Of a stretch of DNA of 64,000 nucleotides, positions 1 to 9,583 are shown in pieces. The stretch spans positions 1 to 64,000 of the forward strand of contig NZ_JVVM01000034.1 of the NCBI RefSeq assembly GCF_001054325.1. The letters run 5' to 3'. Below the pieces are notes generated by a model that had not been told where the DNA came from, searched no databases, and was given only the letters and a program-made list of their open reading frames with translations. This DNA is from Corynebacterium vitaeruminis (GTDB lineage: Bacteria > Actinomycetota > Actinomycetes > Mycobacteriales > Mycobacteriaceae). Positions within the stretch are counted from its first letter, which is position 1. Each line of letters starts with the position of its first letter. The position numbers were made by a program, and so were the translations under genes.

Positions 1-101
1 GGCTTAGCTGCTGGCTTGGCACCCGGCTTAGCCGCCGCTGGTGCAGCGGGCTTGGCACCCGGCTTAGCTGCTGGCTTGGCACCCGGCTTAGCTGCTGGCT
101 T
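1..101 (-). repeat. 24-bp tandem repeat coding the Ala/Lys/Pro linker of IF-2
   Basis: The unit at 49-72 is repeated exactly at 73-96, and rotated or diverged copies fill 1-48. Translated on the minus strand it gives an 8-residue AAKPGAKP unit. The period is a multiple of three, so copy-number change would keep the frame. Confidence 0.85.
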
Positions 102-320
102 AGGCGCAGCCTTAGTCGCTGGCGCCTGTGCAGATGCGTCAGCACCCGCGCCAGCGTTCTTCTCTTCGTAGACCTTCTTCATCTTCCTGACGACGGGTGG
201 TTCCACCGTCGACGAAGCGGTCTTAACAAACTCGCCCTGAGCCTTCAGCTCGGCGAGTAGTTCTTTGCTGGTGACCCCGAGCTGCTTTGCGAGCTCATGG
301 ACACGTAGCTTTCCGGACAC
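1..320 (-). CDS. infB: Translation initiation factor IF-2, N-terminal part (cut by window edge)
   Basis: IF-2 is the GTPase that places initiator tRNA on the 30S subunit. Only the first ~106 codons are in the window. The start is a GTG at 320-318, preceded by a good GAGGAG ribosome binding site. The N-terminus ([19 protein letters not shown]) is the IF2_N helical domain. It is followed by a long Ala/Pro/Lys-rich linker encoded by 24-bp tandem repeats, typical of actinobacterial IF-2. The G domain lies beyond the edge. Position downstream of ylxR and nusA is the standard operon order. Confidence 0.93.
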   Translation of the reverse strand, partial: MSGKLRVHELAKQLGVTSKELLAELKAQGEFVKTASSTVEPPVVRKMKKVYEEKNAGAGADASAQAPATKAAPKPAAKPGAKPAAKPGAKPAAPAAAKPGAKPAAK

Positions 321-449
321 TGCTCTCCTCACTAGTGGGGGCCGAGCAGCGCCCGATGGCGGATTTGTCCGCGCACCGAGAGCGCCTGCAGGGCTCCCTC
401 TTATCTATTGCCGTTCATCGCTGATGCTTCATCGTGTGCTCATCAGTGT

Positions 450-845
450 TCAGGTCTTTCTGTTGTCATCTTTCCTGCCTCCCTGCTTATCGACGTGCAC
501 ATCGACGACGGAAATGGAATCCTCCGCCTCCGCTTCGTAGTGCGTGGCGATAAACTGTTTAACCGGAAACGCATCTACCTGCGTAGATACCTTCAGTGCG
601 CGGCCAAATGCGCGGCGCTTGTCGGCGATCTCCCAAGCTTCTAGCGTTGGGGTAATCCATGCGCCCCGTCCCTGCATCCGACGACGCGGATCAGCAATGA
701 CCGCAACGGAGCCGTCTGGACGGGTGGTGGCGACAATGCGCAGCAGCTCCGAGCAATTGCGGCGCTGCTTAGTTGCAATACAGGTGCGTGTGGGGCCAGG
801 TGTATGAGTTGTCGAATTCGGGTTTATCACCCGCGAAGCCGTCAT
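450..845 (-). CDS. ylxR: YlxR family (DUF448) nucleic-acid binding protein
   Basis: A 131-residue protein with the YlxR signature: RTCIATKQRRNCSELLRIV near the N-terminus, GRGAWITP in the middle and KRRAFGRAL after it. YlxR proteins are small RNA-binding or nucleoid-associated factors encoded between nusA and infB. The first Cys of the usual CxxC-like start (RTCIGCR) is kept and the second position is Ala. I chose the ATG at 845 (AGGAG just upstream, although closer than ideal). A GTG at 872 in the same frame lacks a ribosome binding site. A strong hairpin lies between this gene and nusA. Confidence 0.85.
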   Translation of the reverse strand: MTASRVINPNSTTHTPGPTRTCIATKQRRNCSELLRIVATTRPDGSVAVIADPRRRMQGRGAWITPTLEAWEIADKRRAFGRALKVSTQVDAFPVKQFIATHYEAEAEDSISVVDVHVDKQGGRKDDNRKT

Positions 846-940
846 ACTCCTGACGCACCCACCTTCCTGCACAGAAAATCAGCGCGAAAATTCGCATAAG
901 AAAATCACGCCTTGTCGTTTGGCCGCTTCCAAGCATAACC

Positions 941-989
941 CGAAAAGGCGGGAAAGTGCCAACCCCCTAGGCACTTTCCCGCCTTTTCG
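941..989 (-). terminator. Perfect 20-bp hairpin between nusA and ylxR
   Basis: Arms 941-960 and 970-989 are exact reverse complements (20 of 20), with a 9-nt loop. There is no long U-run on either strand, so it is either a weak or attenuating terminator or an RNase III-type processing stem inside the nusA-ylxR-infB transcript. Confidence 0.6.
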
Positions 990-1010
990 CAACTTTTAGG
1001 ACGCTGACGT

Positions 1011-1034
1011 TGCGTTTACTCCTGCGGCTACTCC
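1011..1034 (-). repeat. 12-bp tandem duplication over the nusA stop codon
   Basis: 1011-1022 and 1023-1034 match at 10 of 12 positions. The nusA TAG is at 1030-1028. The downstream copy supplies a second in-frame stop, TAA, at 1018-1016. Confidence 0.6.
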
Positions 1035-2014
1035 GCGTCCGAGTGGATGTCGATCCGCCAGCCGGTCAGACGAGCCGCCAGACGGGCGTTCTGGCCCTCC
1101 TTGCCGATAGCAAGCGAGAGTTGGTAATCCGGAACCACAACGTGAGCACGGCGCTCATCCATGTCCACAACCTTTACACTTACGACCTTGGCCGGCGCCA
1201 GCGAATTGCCAACGAACTTCGCCGGGTCGTCGTCGTAGTCGATAATGTCGATTTTCTCTCCCTTGAGCTCGTTCATAATCGAGCTCACGCGCTGACCCCG
1301 CGGACCAATGCAGGCCCCCTTAGCGTTGAGGCCCTTGACTGTCGGACGCACGGCTACCTTGGTGCGGTGACCCGCCTCGCGGGCGATGGAAATCAGTTCT
1401 ACTGCCCCATCGGCAACTTCCGGAACTTCGAGTTCGAAGAGCTTGCGAATGAGCTCCGGGTGCGTGCGCGAAAGGTGAATCGCAACACCGCGCGGCGTCT
1501 TATGCACACCGACGACGTAGCACTTAATGCGGTCGCCGTGCTTGAGCTCCTCACCCGGCAGCTGCTCTGCCGGCATCAAAATTCCATCGCGACCATTGGC
1601 TTCCGAACCGATGTGTACGACCACGATGCCCTTTTCATTGGCATAGACATCGCGCTGGACAACACCGGAGATGACCTGGTTAGACAGGTCGGCGTACTCG
1701 TCGAGAACCTTGTCGCTCTCTGCATCACGCAAACGCGAAAGGATGGTCTGACGGACAGCGAATGCAGCGGTGCGCTCGAAGTCCTCCGGAGTGTCGTCCC
1801 ATTCGGAGATGAGATTGCCCTCGTCGTCTCGCTCCTGGGCGAAGACTATGACGTCACCGGTCTCACGGTCGATTTCGACGCGCGCGTACTGAGCCGGTGC
1901 GGTGGTATTACGGTAGCTTTCACGCAATGCGCGGGCGACCAGTCCCAGCATTTCGTCGACAGGAATACCCTTTTCCTTTTCCAAGGTTCGCAGGGCAGCT
2001 AGTTCAATCTTCAC
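1028..2014 (-). CDS. nusA: Transcription termination/antitermination factor NusA
   Basis: A 328-residue NusA. It has the RNA-polymerase binding N-terminal domain (~1-125), an S1 domain (~130-200), and two KH domains with the GxxG loops GPRG and GKEG. It lacks the C-terminal acidic repeats of enterobacterial NusA, as usual in Actinobacteria. NusA modulates pausing, intrinsic termination and rRNA antitermination. Its ATG overlaps the stop of rimP by 4 nt (ATGA), implying translational coupling. Confidence 0.97.
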   Translation of the reverse strand: MKIELAALRTLEKEKGIPVDEMLGLVARALRESYRNTTAPAQYARVEIDRETGDVIVFAQERDDEGNLISEWDDTPEDFERTAAFAVRQTILSRLRDAESDKVLDEYADLSNQVISGVVQRDVYANEKGIVVVHIGSEANGRDGILMPAEQLPGEELKHGDRIKCYVVGVHKTPRGVAIHLSRTHPELIRKLFELEVPEVADGAVELISIAREAGHRTKVAVRPTVKGLNAKGACIGPRGQRVSSIMNELKGEKIDIIDYDDDPAKFVGNSLAPAKVVSVKVVDMDERRAHVVVPDYQLSLAIGKEGQNARLAARLTGWRIDIHSDAE

Positions 2015-2583
2015 TTGTTATCCTCCAGCCTGGTCAAGGCATCGTCATAGTCTAGTTCCGCAAAGTCTTTCTCGGCTGCGGGCGGATTAGAGAATTCAAC
2101 TTGTACCACTGCACGAGACACATTGGTTAATTGGACGCACTGGCCAACCGCCTTCAAACGTCCCTTCGGTCCCTTAGAGGTAACGAGAATGACGGACTCT
2201 TCATCCGGTGACAGTGCACCAATGCGGGCTGCGATCGCGGAACCGTCGGCAAGCGAAATCTCCGCGATACGACCACGGTTACGGCGCCAATGCCGAGGCT
2301 GGGTCAGCGGTGCGTCAATGCCAGGCGTGGAAACTTCCAAGGTGTAGCCCTGTGCGCCGAAGTCGGCGTCACCACGTGCCTCAGCGGCATCCAGAGCCGA
2401 AGATACTTCATGCGTGGCCTGCTCTAGAACATCGAGGTCAGGACGCTGATCTGCGTCAACCAACACAATGACCTGAGACTTTGCGCCAGCGCGGACGACC
2501 TTGACATCTTCTACGTCCAGGCCGATTTGTGCGAGCACAGGGCTCACAAATTGTTCAATTTTCTCGGGTGCGGGTATCGCCAT
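2011..2583 (-). CDS. rimP: Ribosome maturation factor RimP
   Basis: A 190-residue RimP needed for 30S subunit maturation. The family core is plain: EVSTPGIDAPLTQPRHWRRN, followed by the SH3-like C-terminal domain. The acidic C-terminal tail (AELDYDDALTRLEDN) is common in corynebacteria. It is the first gene of the rimP-nusA unit, and a TAGACT box 8 nt before its ATG suggests a leaderless transcript. Confidence 0.95.
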   Translation of the reverse strand: MAIPAPEKIEQFVSPVLAQIGLDVEDVKVVRAGAKSQVIVLVDADQRPDLDVLEQATHEVSSALDAAEARGDADFGAQGYTLEVSTPGIDAPLTQPRHWRRNRGRIAEISLADGSAIAARIGALSPDEESVILVTSKGPKGRLKAVGQCVQLTNVSRAVVQVEFSNPPAAEKDFAELDYDDALTRLEDNK

Positions 2584-2591
2584 AGTCGTAG

Positions 2592-2597
2592 AGTCTA
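2592..2597 (-). promoter_or_regulatory. Putative -10 box for leaderless rimP-nusA mRNA
   Basis: TAGACT on the minus strand ends 8 nt before the rimP ATG, which would put the transcription start at or next to the start codon. No Shine-Dalgarno sequence fits in that space. No clear -35 box is seen. Confidence 0.45.
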
Positions 2598-2684
2598 CAG
2601 GTCAAGCACTACGAATTGCGCACCTGGGCGCGTTCCTCGCACCACATTGATACAAATTGCCGCCCGCCGTGGCACCATAGTGAG

Positions 2685-3650
2685 GTGATTGTTGAGCCTC
2701 CCTACCCCAGTTTTGCTTTCGCATCGCGCCGCCCTCGTACGTTCTCTCGCCGTGGTTTCCTCACTGCCGCTCTCTCCGTGGGATCACTTCCTGCGCTCTC
2801 CGCGTGCTCGCAGCTGGTGGCACCACGCCCGGATTACGCCATTGAGGTTCTCCACGCGCTGGCGGCGCGCGATGCACATTTGCTTATCGACGGCAATCCT
2901 GCCCTCGCAGCCGTGCGCTCCGCGCAGGTCACCGAACTGGATAAGGAAATCACACGCGCCTGCGGTACCCGCAAGGACGGTAAACCTGTCGATGAATGCG
3001 GCTCGGACGTCGCAGTCCCAGGATCCCTGGCTGCCGGTGCCGATGCGAAGTTACTGCTCACGGACTCGCGAAATAATCCAGTACTGACGAAGGCTCTGGA
3101 TTCACGCACGGCACTGCGGGAGAGGCACGCTGCGCGCCTTGGTACGGCTGTCGATGGCGGTTTGGTCCTCGCTCTGCGCACTGCAGGCGCCGAGTGGGAA
3201 GAGCTCATCCCCACGGTTCCCAGTGACAGGGATGAAATCTCGGGTGCCGAAGAACAGGTGGCCACAGCACTGCAGGCTGAGTACATGATGATCTACGGTG
3301 TCGGTGTTGCCGCACCGCGCGTCGGAGGCGATACCACTGCCGCGCTTTTGGCCCGTGGCGAGCGCCACCGTATTTTGCGCGATCGCACCCGAATTGTTTT
3401 GGAGGATGCCGACGCAGAGGTGCCCGAAAGCGCCGCAGGCTACATGCCAGAAGACGCGTCCTCGCCGGACACCGCACCCGTCGATTACATGATTGCGTTG
3501 GAGCGCTATTGCGCCCAGGCGTGGGAAGACGTATTGCTCGCTGCCAATAACCCTCGGATGCGTATGTTCGCGTTGCAGGCAGCGGGCGTGGCTGCCGCCG
3601 GAGCGGCAGCGCTGGGTGGCAACAACTTGGAGCCGTTGCCCGGGCTCTAG
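2685..3650 (+). CDS. DUF4439-type secreted lipoprotein (ferritin-like fold)
   Basis: A lipoprotein of about 321 residues, divergent from rimP and convergent with proS. I prefer the GTG at 2685 because the frame upstream to 2616 encodes unrelated residues. The N-terminus has an RR pair ([10 protein letters not shown]), a hydrophobic stretch and a lipobox, LSAC, so it may be Tat-exported and lipid-anchored. The C-terminal half, with helical Ala/Glu/Arg-rich segments, resembles the DUF4439 ferritin-like domain found at this place in other actinobacteria. Function is unknown. Its TAG overlaps the proS stop inside a CTAG at 3647-3650. Confidence 0.7.
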   Translation: MIVEPPYPSFAFASRRPRTFSRRGFLTAALSVGSLPALSACSQLVAPRPDYAIEVLHALAARDAHLLIDGNPALAAVRSAQVTELDKEITRACGTRKDGKPVDECGSDVAVPGSLAAGADAKLLLTDSRNNPVLTKALDSRTALRERHAARLGTAVDGGLVLALRTAGAEWEELIPTVPSDRDEISGAEEQVATALQAEYMMIYGVGVAAPRVGGDTTAALLARGERHRILRDRTRIVLEDADAEVPESAAGYMPEDASSPDTAPVDYMIALERYCAQAWEDVLLAANNPRMRMFALQAAGVAAAGAAALGGNNLEPLPGL

Positions 3651-5419
3651 GCCTTGCGGACCAGTCCCGCGACGTGAGCCGCGATCCCGTCTGCTGCGAC
3701 CTCGCCTGTTTCGTTGGTCAGACGGTTGCGCAGCTCCACCTTGCCGTCGGCGTAGCCGCGGCCAAAGATAACCACGAATGGCATCCCGAGCAACTCGGCA
3801 TCCTTGAACTTCACACCGGGGCTGACCTTCGGGCGATCGTCGAAAAGCACCTCAATACCCTGCTGGCTGAGGTCTTCCGCCAGCTGCTCTGCCGCCTCAG
3901 CAGCCTCGGCATTCTTACCGGCCACTGCGATGTGAACCTTGTACGGAGCTGCGGCGACCGGCCACTTTAGGCCCTTGTCATCAAGCTGCTGCTCTGCGAG
4001 AACAGCCACAAGTCGGGACACGCCAATGCCGTAGGAACCCATGGTTGGGCGGGCGCGCTTGCCGTTGACATCGAGAATGTCAATCTCAAAAGCGTTAGTG
4101 TACTTGCGGCCCAGCTGGAAGATGTGGCCGATCTCAATGCCGCGCTCAATCTTCAGCGTGCCGTGTCCCTCCGGAGCCGGATCGCCGTCACGAACCTCTG
4201 CGACATCGCAGATGCCGTCAATCTGGAAATCACGACCGGCAACCACACCGATGATGTGCTTGCCAGCCTCGTTGGCGCCCGCAATCCAATTCGTGCCCTC
4301 CGCCACGCGTGGGTCGGCTAGGACCTTCACACCGTAATCGGCGAGCCCCTGCGGGCCGACGTAGCCCTTGACCAGGAAGTCATTGGCTGCGAAATCCTTT
4401 TCATCCAGCAAACGCACCTCACCCGGTTCGAATGCAACCTCGAGACGCTTTTCATCGACCTCGCGGTCACCGGGAACCAAGATTGCGGTGAGCTGCTCCG
4501 GCAGCGCGTTACCCTCCTTGTCGACCTTTTTCGGGTCGACAGCAACGAGAACACACTTCAAAGTATCGGCAGCGGTGACCTCACGGCCGAGCTCCGCACC
4601 GTTGGCCCAATCAACAAGTGCTGCGATGGTGGTGCAGTTCGGCGATTCGTAAACTCTCGCCTCCGGCTGTCCCTCAATCGGCTGCGGTTCAACGGCCGGA
4701 ATCTGCACGGCTTCAACGTTGGCGGCGTACTCGCCATCGGTGGAGACCACGAAGGAGTCCTCACCGTTTTCACTGATAGCCAGGAACTCCTCAGAGGCCG
4801 AACCCCCCATCGCACCGGAGGTGGCGTGACAGATTTCGTACTTAATGCCCAGGCGGTCAAAAATGCGCTGGTAAGCACCGCGATGCTGCAGATAGGAATT
4901 CTCCAGCCCCTCGTCATCCATGTCGAAGGAGTAGGAATCCTTCATCACGAACTCGCGGCCACGCAGAATACCTGCGCGCGGACGAGCCTCATCGCGGTAC
5001 TTGGTCTGAATCTGGAACAGCGTCGTCGGGAAGTCCTTGTAGGAGCTGAAAAGATCCTTGACGGCCAGCGCGAACATCTCTTCGTGCGTCGGACCCAGCA
5101 GGTAGTCCGCGCCCTTGCGATCCTTCAGGCGGAACAGCTCGGGGCCATACTCGGTCCACCGGTTTGTCGCCTCGTACGGTTCACGCGGCAGCAGTGCTGG
5201 GAATGCGAGCTCCTGTGCGCCGATGCCTTCCATCTCTTCGCGTACAACCTTTTCGACGTTGCGCAGAACCTTCAGGCCCAGTGGCAGCCAGGAATACACA
5301 CCGGGGGCGGTTCGCCGGATATAGCCGGCACGGACGAGCAGCTTGTGGCTAGGGACCTCGGCGTCAGCGGGATCCTCACGCAGGGTGCGCAGGAACAGCT
5401 GGGACATTCGCGTAATCAT
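3647..5419 (-). CDS. proS: Prolyl-tRNA synthetase, bacterial type with editing domain
   Basis: A 590-residue class II synthetase that charges tRNA-Pro. Visible: LGPTHEEMF near the ATP site, motif 2 ([20 protein letters not shown]), a ~180-residue insertion domain that hydrolyses Ala-tRNA-Pro, motif 3 ([17 protein letters not shown]) and the C-terminal anticodon-binding domain. The length equals that of full ProS with the INS domain. A TAAAAT box lies 8 nt before the ATG. Confidence 0.98.
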   Translation of the reverse strand: MITRMSQLFLRTLREDPADAEVPSHKLLVRAGYIRRTAPGVYSWLPLGLKVLRNVEKVVREEMEGIGAQELAFPALLPREPYEATNRWTEYGPELFRLKDRKGADYLLGPTHEEMFALAVKDLFSSYKDFPTTLFQIQTKYRDEARPRAGILRGREFVMKDSYSFDMDDEGLENSYLQHRGAYQRIFDRLGIKYEICHATSGAMGGSASEEFLAISENGEDSFVVSTDGEYAANVEAVQIPAVEPQPIEGQPEARVYESPNCTTIAALVDWANGAELGREVTAADTLKCVLVAVDPKKVDKEGNALPEQLTAILVPGDREVDEKRLEVAFEPGEVRLLDEKDFAANDFLVKGYVGPQGLADYGVKVLADPRVAEGTNWIAGANEAGKHIIGVVAGRDFQIDGICDVAEVRDGDPAPEGHGTLKIERGIEIGHIFQLGRKYTNAFEIDILDVNGKRARPTMGSYGIGVSRLVAVLAEQQLDDKGLKWPVAAAPYKVHIAVAGKNAEAAEAAEQLAEDLSQQGIEVLFDDRPKVSPGVKFKDAELLGMPFVVIFGRGYADGKVELRNRLTNETGEVAADGIAAHVAGLVRKA

Positions 5420-5427
5420 GAATGCTG

Positions 5428-5433
5428 ATTTTA
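5428..5433 (-). promoter_or_regulatory. Putative -10 box for leaderless proS mRNA
   Basis: TAAAAT on the minus strand, 8 nt before the proS ATG. No ribosome binding site lies between. Confidence 0.45.
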
Positions 5434-5479
5434 CCCGTCGATCATTCTTCGCAACATGCGGGGCATTAGTATGGTCCGC

Positions 5480-6217
5480 ATGCTCGTAGTCCTACCCCCA
5501 TCTGAGACCAAATCCACTGGTGGAAGCCATCCAGCAGTGGACTTTTCCTCGCTAAGTTTCAGTTCCCTCAACCCCATCCGGGAGCGCATTGCAACCGACC
5601 TCGTAGCCCTCAGCGCAGACCGGGATGCCGCGATGGAAACGCTGAAGCTGGGGCCGCGTCTTGCTGACGAAGTCACGGCCAACGCCGCTCTCTTGGCGTC
5701 CCCGACCATGCCGGCTCTCGAACGTTATACCGGAGTGCTTTACGACGCGCTCTCCCCCGCTGACCTACCGGAGGCCGGCCGTGCTCGACTCGCAGTCGGA
5801 TCAGCGCTCTTCGGCGTCATCGGTGGCGAGGACCTCATCCCCCACTATCGTCTCTCCGGCACGGTGAAACTCCCCTTCGCAGATCACCCCGCCGACGCAG
5901 CCCCGACGATGAAGCGCCGTTGGGGCACTGCAATCACCGATGTGCTCAATGACATCGACTTCCTCATCGACCTTCGTTCCGGCACCTACGCCAATTTGGG
6001 CAAAGTCAAAGGCGCGACGACCATGACCGTGATCACCGCCGAGGGTAAAGTCGTCAGCCACTTCAACAAGCACTACAAAGGGCTGTTCGCACGCACCATC
6101 GCCCTGGCCGACACCGCGCCGACCTCCCCCACAGAAGCCGTCGATATCGCCCGCGCCGCAGGGCATGACGTCTCGCTTGACGACGGCACCCTCATCTTCC
6201 GCGTCCCGGAAAACTAA
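5480..6217 (+). CDS. yaaA: YaaA family peroxide-stress protein (DUF328)
   Basis: A 245-residue YaaA protein. It starts [11 protein letters not shown], the family hallmark, and contains [29 protein letters not shown] and FNKHYKG, all typical YaaA blocks. In E. coli YaaA lowers free iron during hydrogen peroxide stress and has a DNA-binding HhH-like fold. I chose the third in-frame ATG (5480) because [11 protein letters not shown] is the conserved start; two ATGs lie upstream at 5456 and 5471. Its TAA overlaps the convergent gene's TAG inside CTAA (6214-6217). Confidence 0.9.
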   Translation: MLVVLPPSETKSTGGSHPAVDFSSLSFSSLNPIRERIATDLVALSADRDAAMETLKLGPRLADEVTANAALLASPTMPALERYTGVLYDALSPADLPEAGRARLAVGSALFGVIGGEDLIPHYRLSGTVKLPFADHPADAAPTMKRRWGTAITDVLNDIDFLIDLRSGTYANLGKVKGATTMTVITAEGKVVSHFNKHYKGLFARTIALADTAPTSPTEAVDIARAAGHDVSLDDGTLIFRVPEN

Positions 6218-6498
6218 ATGTCGTTGTTGTAGCGCTTACGGCCTGCCACAATGGCGGCGATCAGAGCAATCACAGCGATGAAAATGCTGTCGTAGCGCGA
6301 GCCCTCTCCGCCGAGGAGCAGCAGGCGGAAGATAATCATAGCCCCGAGGTAGAACACCAGGAAGGTCGCCGCGCCCAACCAAATGGCACTACGCAGCTGT
6401 TCGTCGGCAAGCAGGCGGGTAATCAGTCCCGCCTTTTGCTGTTTCGGATTCTGCTTGTTCGACTTATTGTTCTTACTCGGTTCGCTGTTCTTACTCAT
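6214..6498 (-). CDS. Small two-helix membrane protein
   Basis: 94 residues. The N-terminal ~25 residues are hydrophilic and rich in Asn, Lys and Gln. They are followed by two transmembrane segments (SAIWLGAATFLVFYLGAMII and FIAVIALIAAIVAG) and a short basic tail. Its ATG overlaps the cobA stop by 8 nt (ATGAGTAA), so it is the last gene of the cobalamin operon. I do not recognise a named family; a role in cobalamin metabolism is not shown. Confidence 0.75.
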   Translation of the reverse strand: MSKNSEPSKNNKSNKQNPKQQKAGLITRLLADEQLRSAIWLGAATFLVFYLGAMIIFRLLLLGGEGSRYDSIFIAVIALIAAIVAGRKRYNNDI

Positions 6499-7582
6499 CG
6501 CCCTCATCCAGGCCAGCGACCTCACCGATAACGATGACGGCCGGGGGCTTGATTCCTTCTTCGACCATCTTTTCCCCCAGTTCACCGAGCGTGCAGCGCA
6601 GCGACCGCTGATTCGGCAGCGTGCCGTCCTGGATGACCGCGGCCGGGGTCTTGGGGCTACGGCCGGCATTCATTAGAGCCTCGGCAATCTTGGGGCCGTT
6701 CTTCACACCCATGATGATGGCAATGGTGCCGTGCATACGCCCCAAAGCGTCCCAGTTGACCAGGGAGGTCTTGTGCCCTGGGGGGACGTGGCCGGAGACA
6801 ACAGTGAACTCGTGGTTGACCCCACGCATGGTCACCGGGATGCCAATCGTCCCCGGCACCGAAAGTGCCGAGGTGATACCTGGTACGACGCGCACCGGCA
6901 CGGCCGCCTTTTGCAGCTCTTGAAGCTCTTCAAAACCGCGGCCGAAGATGTACGGGTCACCGCCCTTGAGCCGAACCACAAAGTAGCCTGAACGAGCACG
7001 ATGAACTAGCAGTTCATTGATGCGCTCCTGAGCCATCGCGCGGCCGTAAGGCAATTTGCCCGCATCAATAATCTCCACATCCGGTTCCAAGTCGCCGAGC
7101 AGCGACAGTGGGCCGAGGTGGTCGGCCACGACGACGTCGGCAAGCCGGAGCAGGCGACGCCCCTCAACGGTAATCAGGCCGGGATCGCCCGGGCCACCAC
7201 CTACGAGTGCGACCTGACCTGCCAGGTCACCAGCGCGAGACGCGCGACGACCAGTTAGCGCCACAGGAGTCAGAGGGCTGGAAGACCCGGTTTCATCATC
7301 GACGAGGATGCCCCGGCGGTGCCCCTCGAGTGTCACCTCCCGCAGCAGCGACTCGTCACAGCAGACCATGAGAGCCTTGCCCCAGCTCATCGCCTCGGTA
7401 AAACCGGTGCGACTCAAAGTAATGCGGCCGTCTGCAGCCCAGGCTTCAATGGCAGTTGTTACTTCCCCGCCCTCACACACAGTGACGTCAGCGCCAGAGT
7501 CCAACAGCCGAGGAATCACGCGCTCTGCAGCCGTGGAACCGCCAATCACCAACACACCGTAGTCTTTGAGAAGCAAACTCAT
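6491..7582 (-). CDS. cobA: Uroporphyrinogen-III C-methyltransferase with N-terminal dehydrogenase-like domain
   Basis: A 363-residue protein like M. tuberculosis CysG (Rv2847c). The N-terminal ~120 residues form a Rossmann unit (GVLVIGGSTAAERVIPRLL) like the precorrin-2 dehydrogenase part of CysG. The C-terminal part is the SAM-dependent methyltransferase: VALVGGGPGDPGLITVEG, VVRLKGGDPYIFGRGFEE, VPGITSA and GVNHEFTVVSGH. It makes precorrin-2 for siroheme and cobalamin. I chose the ATG at 7582 (MSLLLKDYG); the frame is open further upstream, but that part overlaps cbiA. cbiA ends 10 nt upstream. Confidence 0.93.
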   Translation of the reverse strand: MSLLLKDYGVLVIGGSTAAERVIPRLLDSGADVTVCEGGEVTTAIEAWAADGRITLSRTGFTEAMSWGKALMVCCDESLLREVTLEGHRRGILVDDETGSSSPLTPVALTGRRASRAGDLAGQVALVGGGPGDPGLITVEGRRLLRLADVVVADHLGPLSLLGDLEPDVEIIDAGKLPYGRAMAQERINELLVHRARSGYFVVRLKGGDPYIFGRGFEELQELQKAAVPVRVVPGITSALSVPGTIGIPVTMRGVNHEFTVVSGHVPPGHKTSLVNWDALGRMHGTIAIIMGVKNGPKIAEALMNAGRSPKTPAAVIQDGTLPNQRSLRCTLGELGEKMVEEGIKPPAVIVIGEVAGLDEGDE

Positions 7583-7592
7583 AGCTAATACT

Positions 7593-8969
7593 TTACCCGG
7601 CGCACGAGGCGACGAAGCGACTGACGTTGCCCGGCGCACCCGCCGGATGAACATGCAGGTAGCCTGCGTGAATACGCCCAGACTTGGAAACGAAGCCGTC
7701 ACGGACGGTCTCACCGTGATATCCGCGCCAACCCCAGGCAGGCTGCCACCCGTCCGCCGCAGCAGCCCTTGCGGTGTCATCGGTGAGCGCTGTCTTGTGG
7801 AACTCGTGCCCGCGCATCCGCGTCCCTGTCGGGCACAGGACAGAATCAGTCAGCGCAACAGCCTCCCGGTAACCCAACTTCAGTCGCGCCATGTTCGCGC
7901 GCCCCGGGATGATCCCACACATGCGGCGCCCACCGAGATCTTCAAGCAGCCAGAGCAGCCCCGCACACTCGCCGTGAATCAGTGCGCCATCGTCGGCGGC
8001 CTGCCGTAGATCCCGGCGAATGTCATCGCGAACAGACAGCGCATCAGCATGCTCTTCCGGGAAACCACCGGGCACGATGTAGCCTTCGGCTTCCGGCAGC
8101 TCGTCAACCAGCGGGTCAAAGTCCACGACTTCGGCGCCAGCGGCCTGCAATAGCTCACGGTGCTCTGCATAGGTAAACGAGAACGCAGGTCCCGCGGCGA
8201 CCGCTACACGCACGCTGCGCTTAGTAGCCAGCGATTCAACGAACTGCGCTGGCGTCCAGGGTTCAGCTGGATAAGGCTGCCGCGCAAGCTGGACAAGCCG
8301 GTCGATGTCGATGTAAGTCTCCACCAAGTTGGCCATCGATTCGATGACCGCTTCTAGCTGCTCGCCTTGCTCGACTGCAGTGACCAGGCCTAAATGCCTG
8401 CTGGGAACCTCGATATCAGTCACTCGCGGAATAGCACCGAGCACTTCGATACCCATGGCCTCCACAGAACGGGTAATGATGTCCGCATGCCGCGGGCTGC
8501 CCACCTGATTAATAATCACACCGCTGACGCGGACATCAGTACGTAGCGTGGAAAACCCGTGAACGACGGCCGCCGCCGACTGCGACATGTGCCGGGCATC
8601 GATAACCAACACCACCGGCAGCCCCAACAGCGAAGCAATCTCAGCCGTCGACCCCTCCACCGACAGCGGATCGTCACCAATTCGGCCGTCGAAAAGCCCC
8701 ATGACGCCTTCGACCACAGCAATATCGCTATCGGCAGCTCCGTGTGCGTAGAGCGGCCCGATCATCTCAGGGGCGCACATGAAGGAATCCAGATTTCGGC
8801 CGGGGCGACCAGCCGCTACCCCGTGATAGCCAGGATCGATATAATCCGGCCCGACTTTGAATGGCGCCACCGCGTGGCGGCGCGACAGTGCACGCATAAG
8901 ACCAGTGGAAATTGTGGTCTTGCCCGTGCCCGAAGCCGTCGCCGCAATGACAATTCCAGGTGCTACCAC
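7593..8969 (-). CDS. cbiA: Cobyrinic acid a,c-diamide synthase
   Basis: 458 residues with the CbiA/CobB layout. The N-terminal dethiobiotin-synthetase-like ATPase has the P-loop ASGTGKTT and DYIDPGYH. The C-terminal class I glutamine amidotransferase has its Cys in IHGECAGLLWL and its His near GYLHVHP. It amidates side chains a and c of the corrin ring with glutamine and ATP. It starts with GTG at 8969, overlapping the end of cobO by 7 nt. M. tuberculosis calls the orthologue CobB (Rv2848c). Confidence 0.95.
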   Translation of the reverse strand: MVAPGIVIAATASGTGKTTISTGLMRALSRRHAVAPFKVGPDYIDPGYHGVAAGRPGRNLDSFMCAPEMIGPLYAHGAADSDIAVVEGVMGLFDGRIGDDPLSVEGSTAEIASLLGLPVVLVIDARHMSQSAAAVVHGFSTLRTDVRVSGVIINQVGSPRHADIITRSVEAMGIEVLGAIPRVTDIEVPSRHLGLVTAVEQGEQLEAVIESMANLVETYIDIDRLVQLARQPYPAEPWTPAQFVESLATKRSVRVAVAAGPAFSFTYAEHRELLQAAGAEVVDFDPLVDELPEAEGYIVPGGFPEEHADALSVRDDIRRDLRQAADDGALIHGECAGLLWLLEDLGGRRMCGIIPGRANMARLKLGYREAVALTDSVLCPTGTRMRGHEFHKTALTDDTARAAAADGWQPAWGWRGYHGETVRDGFVSKSGRIHAGYLHVHPAGAPGNVSRFVASCAG

Positions 8970-9583
8970 TCGATGCCCTTTTGTCCCTTACGTCCGACAT
9001 CCATCGGGTGCTTAATCTTGGTCATCTCAGTCACCAGATCCGCGACCTCCACGAGCTTCGGATCCGCATCACGGCCAGTCATCACCACATGCTGGCGCCC
9101 AGGACGGTTCTTCAATGTTTCCACCACATCGTCGACATCAATCCAACCCCACTTGATTGGGTAGGTGAACTCGTCGAGGACGTAGAAGTCGTGCACCTCA
9201 TTTTCGAGGCGCCGCTTGATCTCCTGCCATCCTTCTGCAGCAGCTGCGGCGTGGTCCTCCTCGGTGCCCTGCTTGCGCGACCAGGACCAGCCTTCGCCCA
9301 TCTTGTGCCATTCGACCGGGCCGCCCTCTCCCGTTTCGTCGTGAAGCGTGCCCAACCGACGCATGACAGCTTCCTCGCCAACCTTCCACTTTGCCGACTT
9401 CACAAACTGGAAGACACCAATGTTCATCCCCTGATTCCACGCGCGCATCGCCATCCCGAATGCCGCCGTGGACTTACCCTTACCTGGGCCGGTATGCACG
9501 GCAGTAATCGGAATCATGCGACGCTGCCTGGTGGTCAGCCCGTCGTTGGGAATTGATTTGGGGTCAAGCTTTCCTTGTGCCAT
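8963..9583 (-). CDS. cobO: Cob(I)yrinic acid a,c-diamide adenosyltransferase
   Basis: 206 residues of the BtuR/CobO family. The P-loop is GPGKGKSTAAFG, with MAMRAWNQGMNIGVFQFVKS after it and DEFTYPIKWGWIDVDDVV and RHVVMTGR-like blocks toward the C-terminus (here QHVVMTGRDADP). It adds the adenosyl group to the corrin cobalt. The start is uncertain: ATG at 9583 (MAQGKLDPKS) or ATG at 9601; neither has a strong ribosome binding site. It overlaps the upstream vWA frame, so translation is probably coupled. Confidence 0.93.
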   Translation of the reverse strand: MAQGKLDPKSIPNDGLTTRQRRMIPITAVHTGPGKGKSTAAFGMAMRAWNQGMNIGVFQFVKSAKWKVGEEAVMRRLGTLHDETGEGGPVEWHKMGEGWSWSRKQGTEEDHAAAAAEGWQEIKRRLENEVHDFYVLDEFTYPIKWGWIDVDDVVETLKNRPGRQHVVMTGRDADPKLVEVADLVTEMTKIKHPMDVGRKGQKGIEW

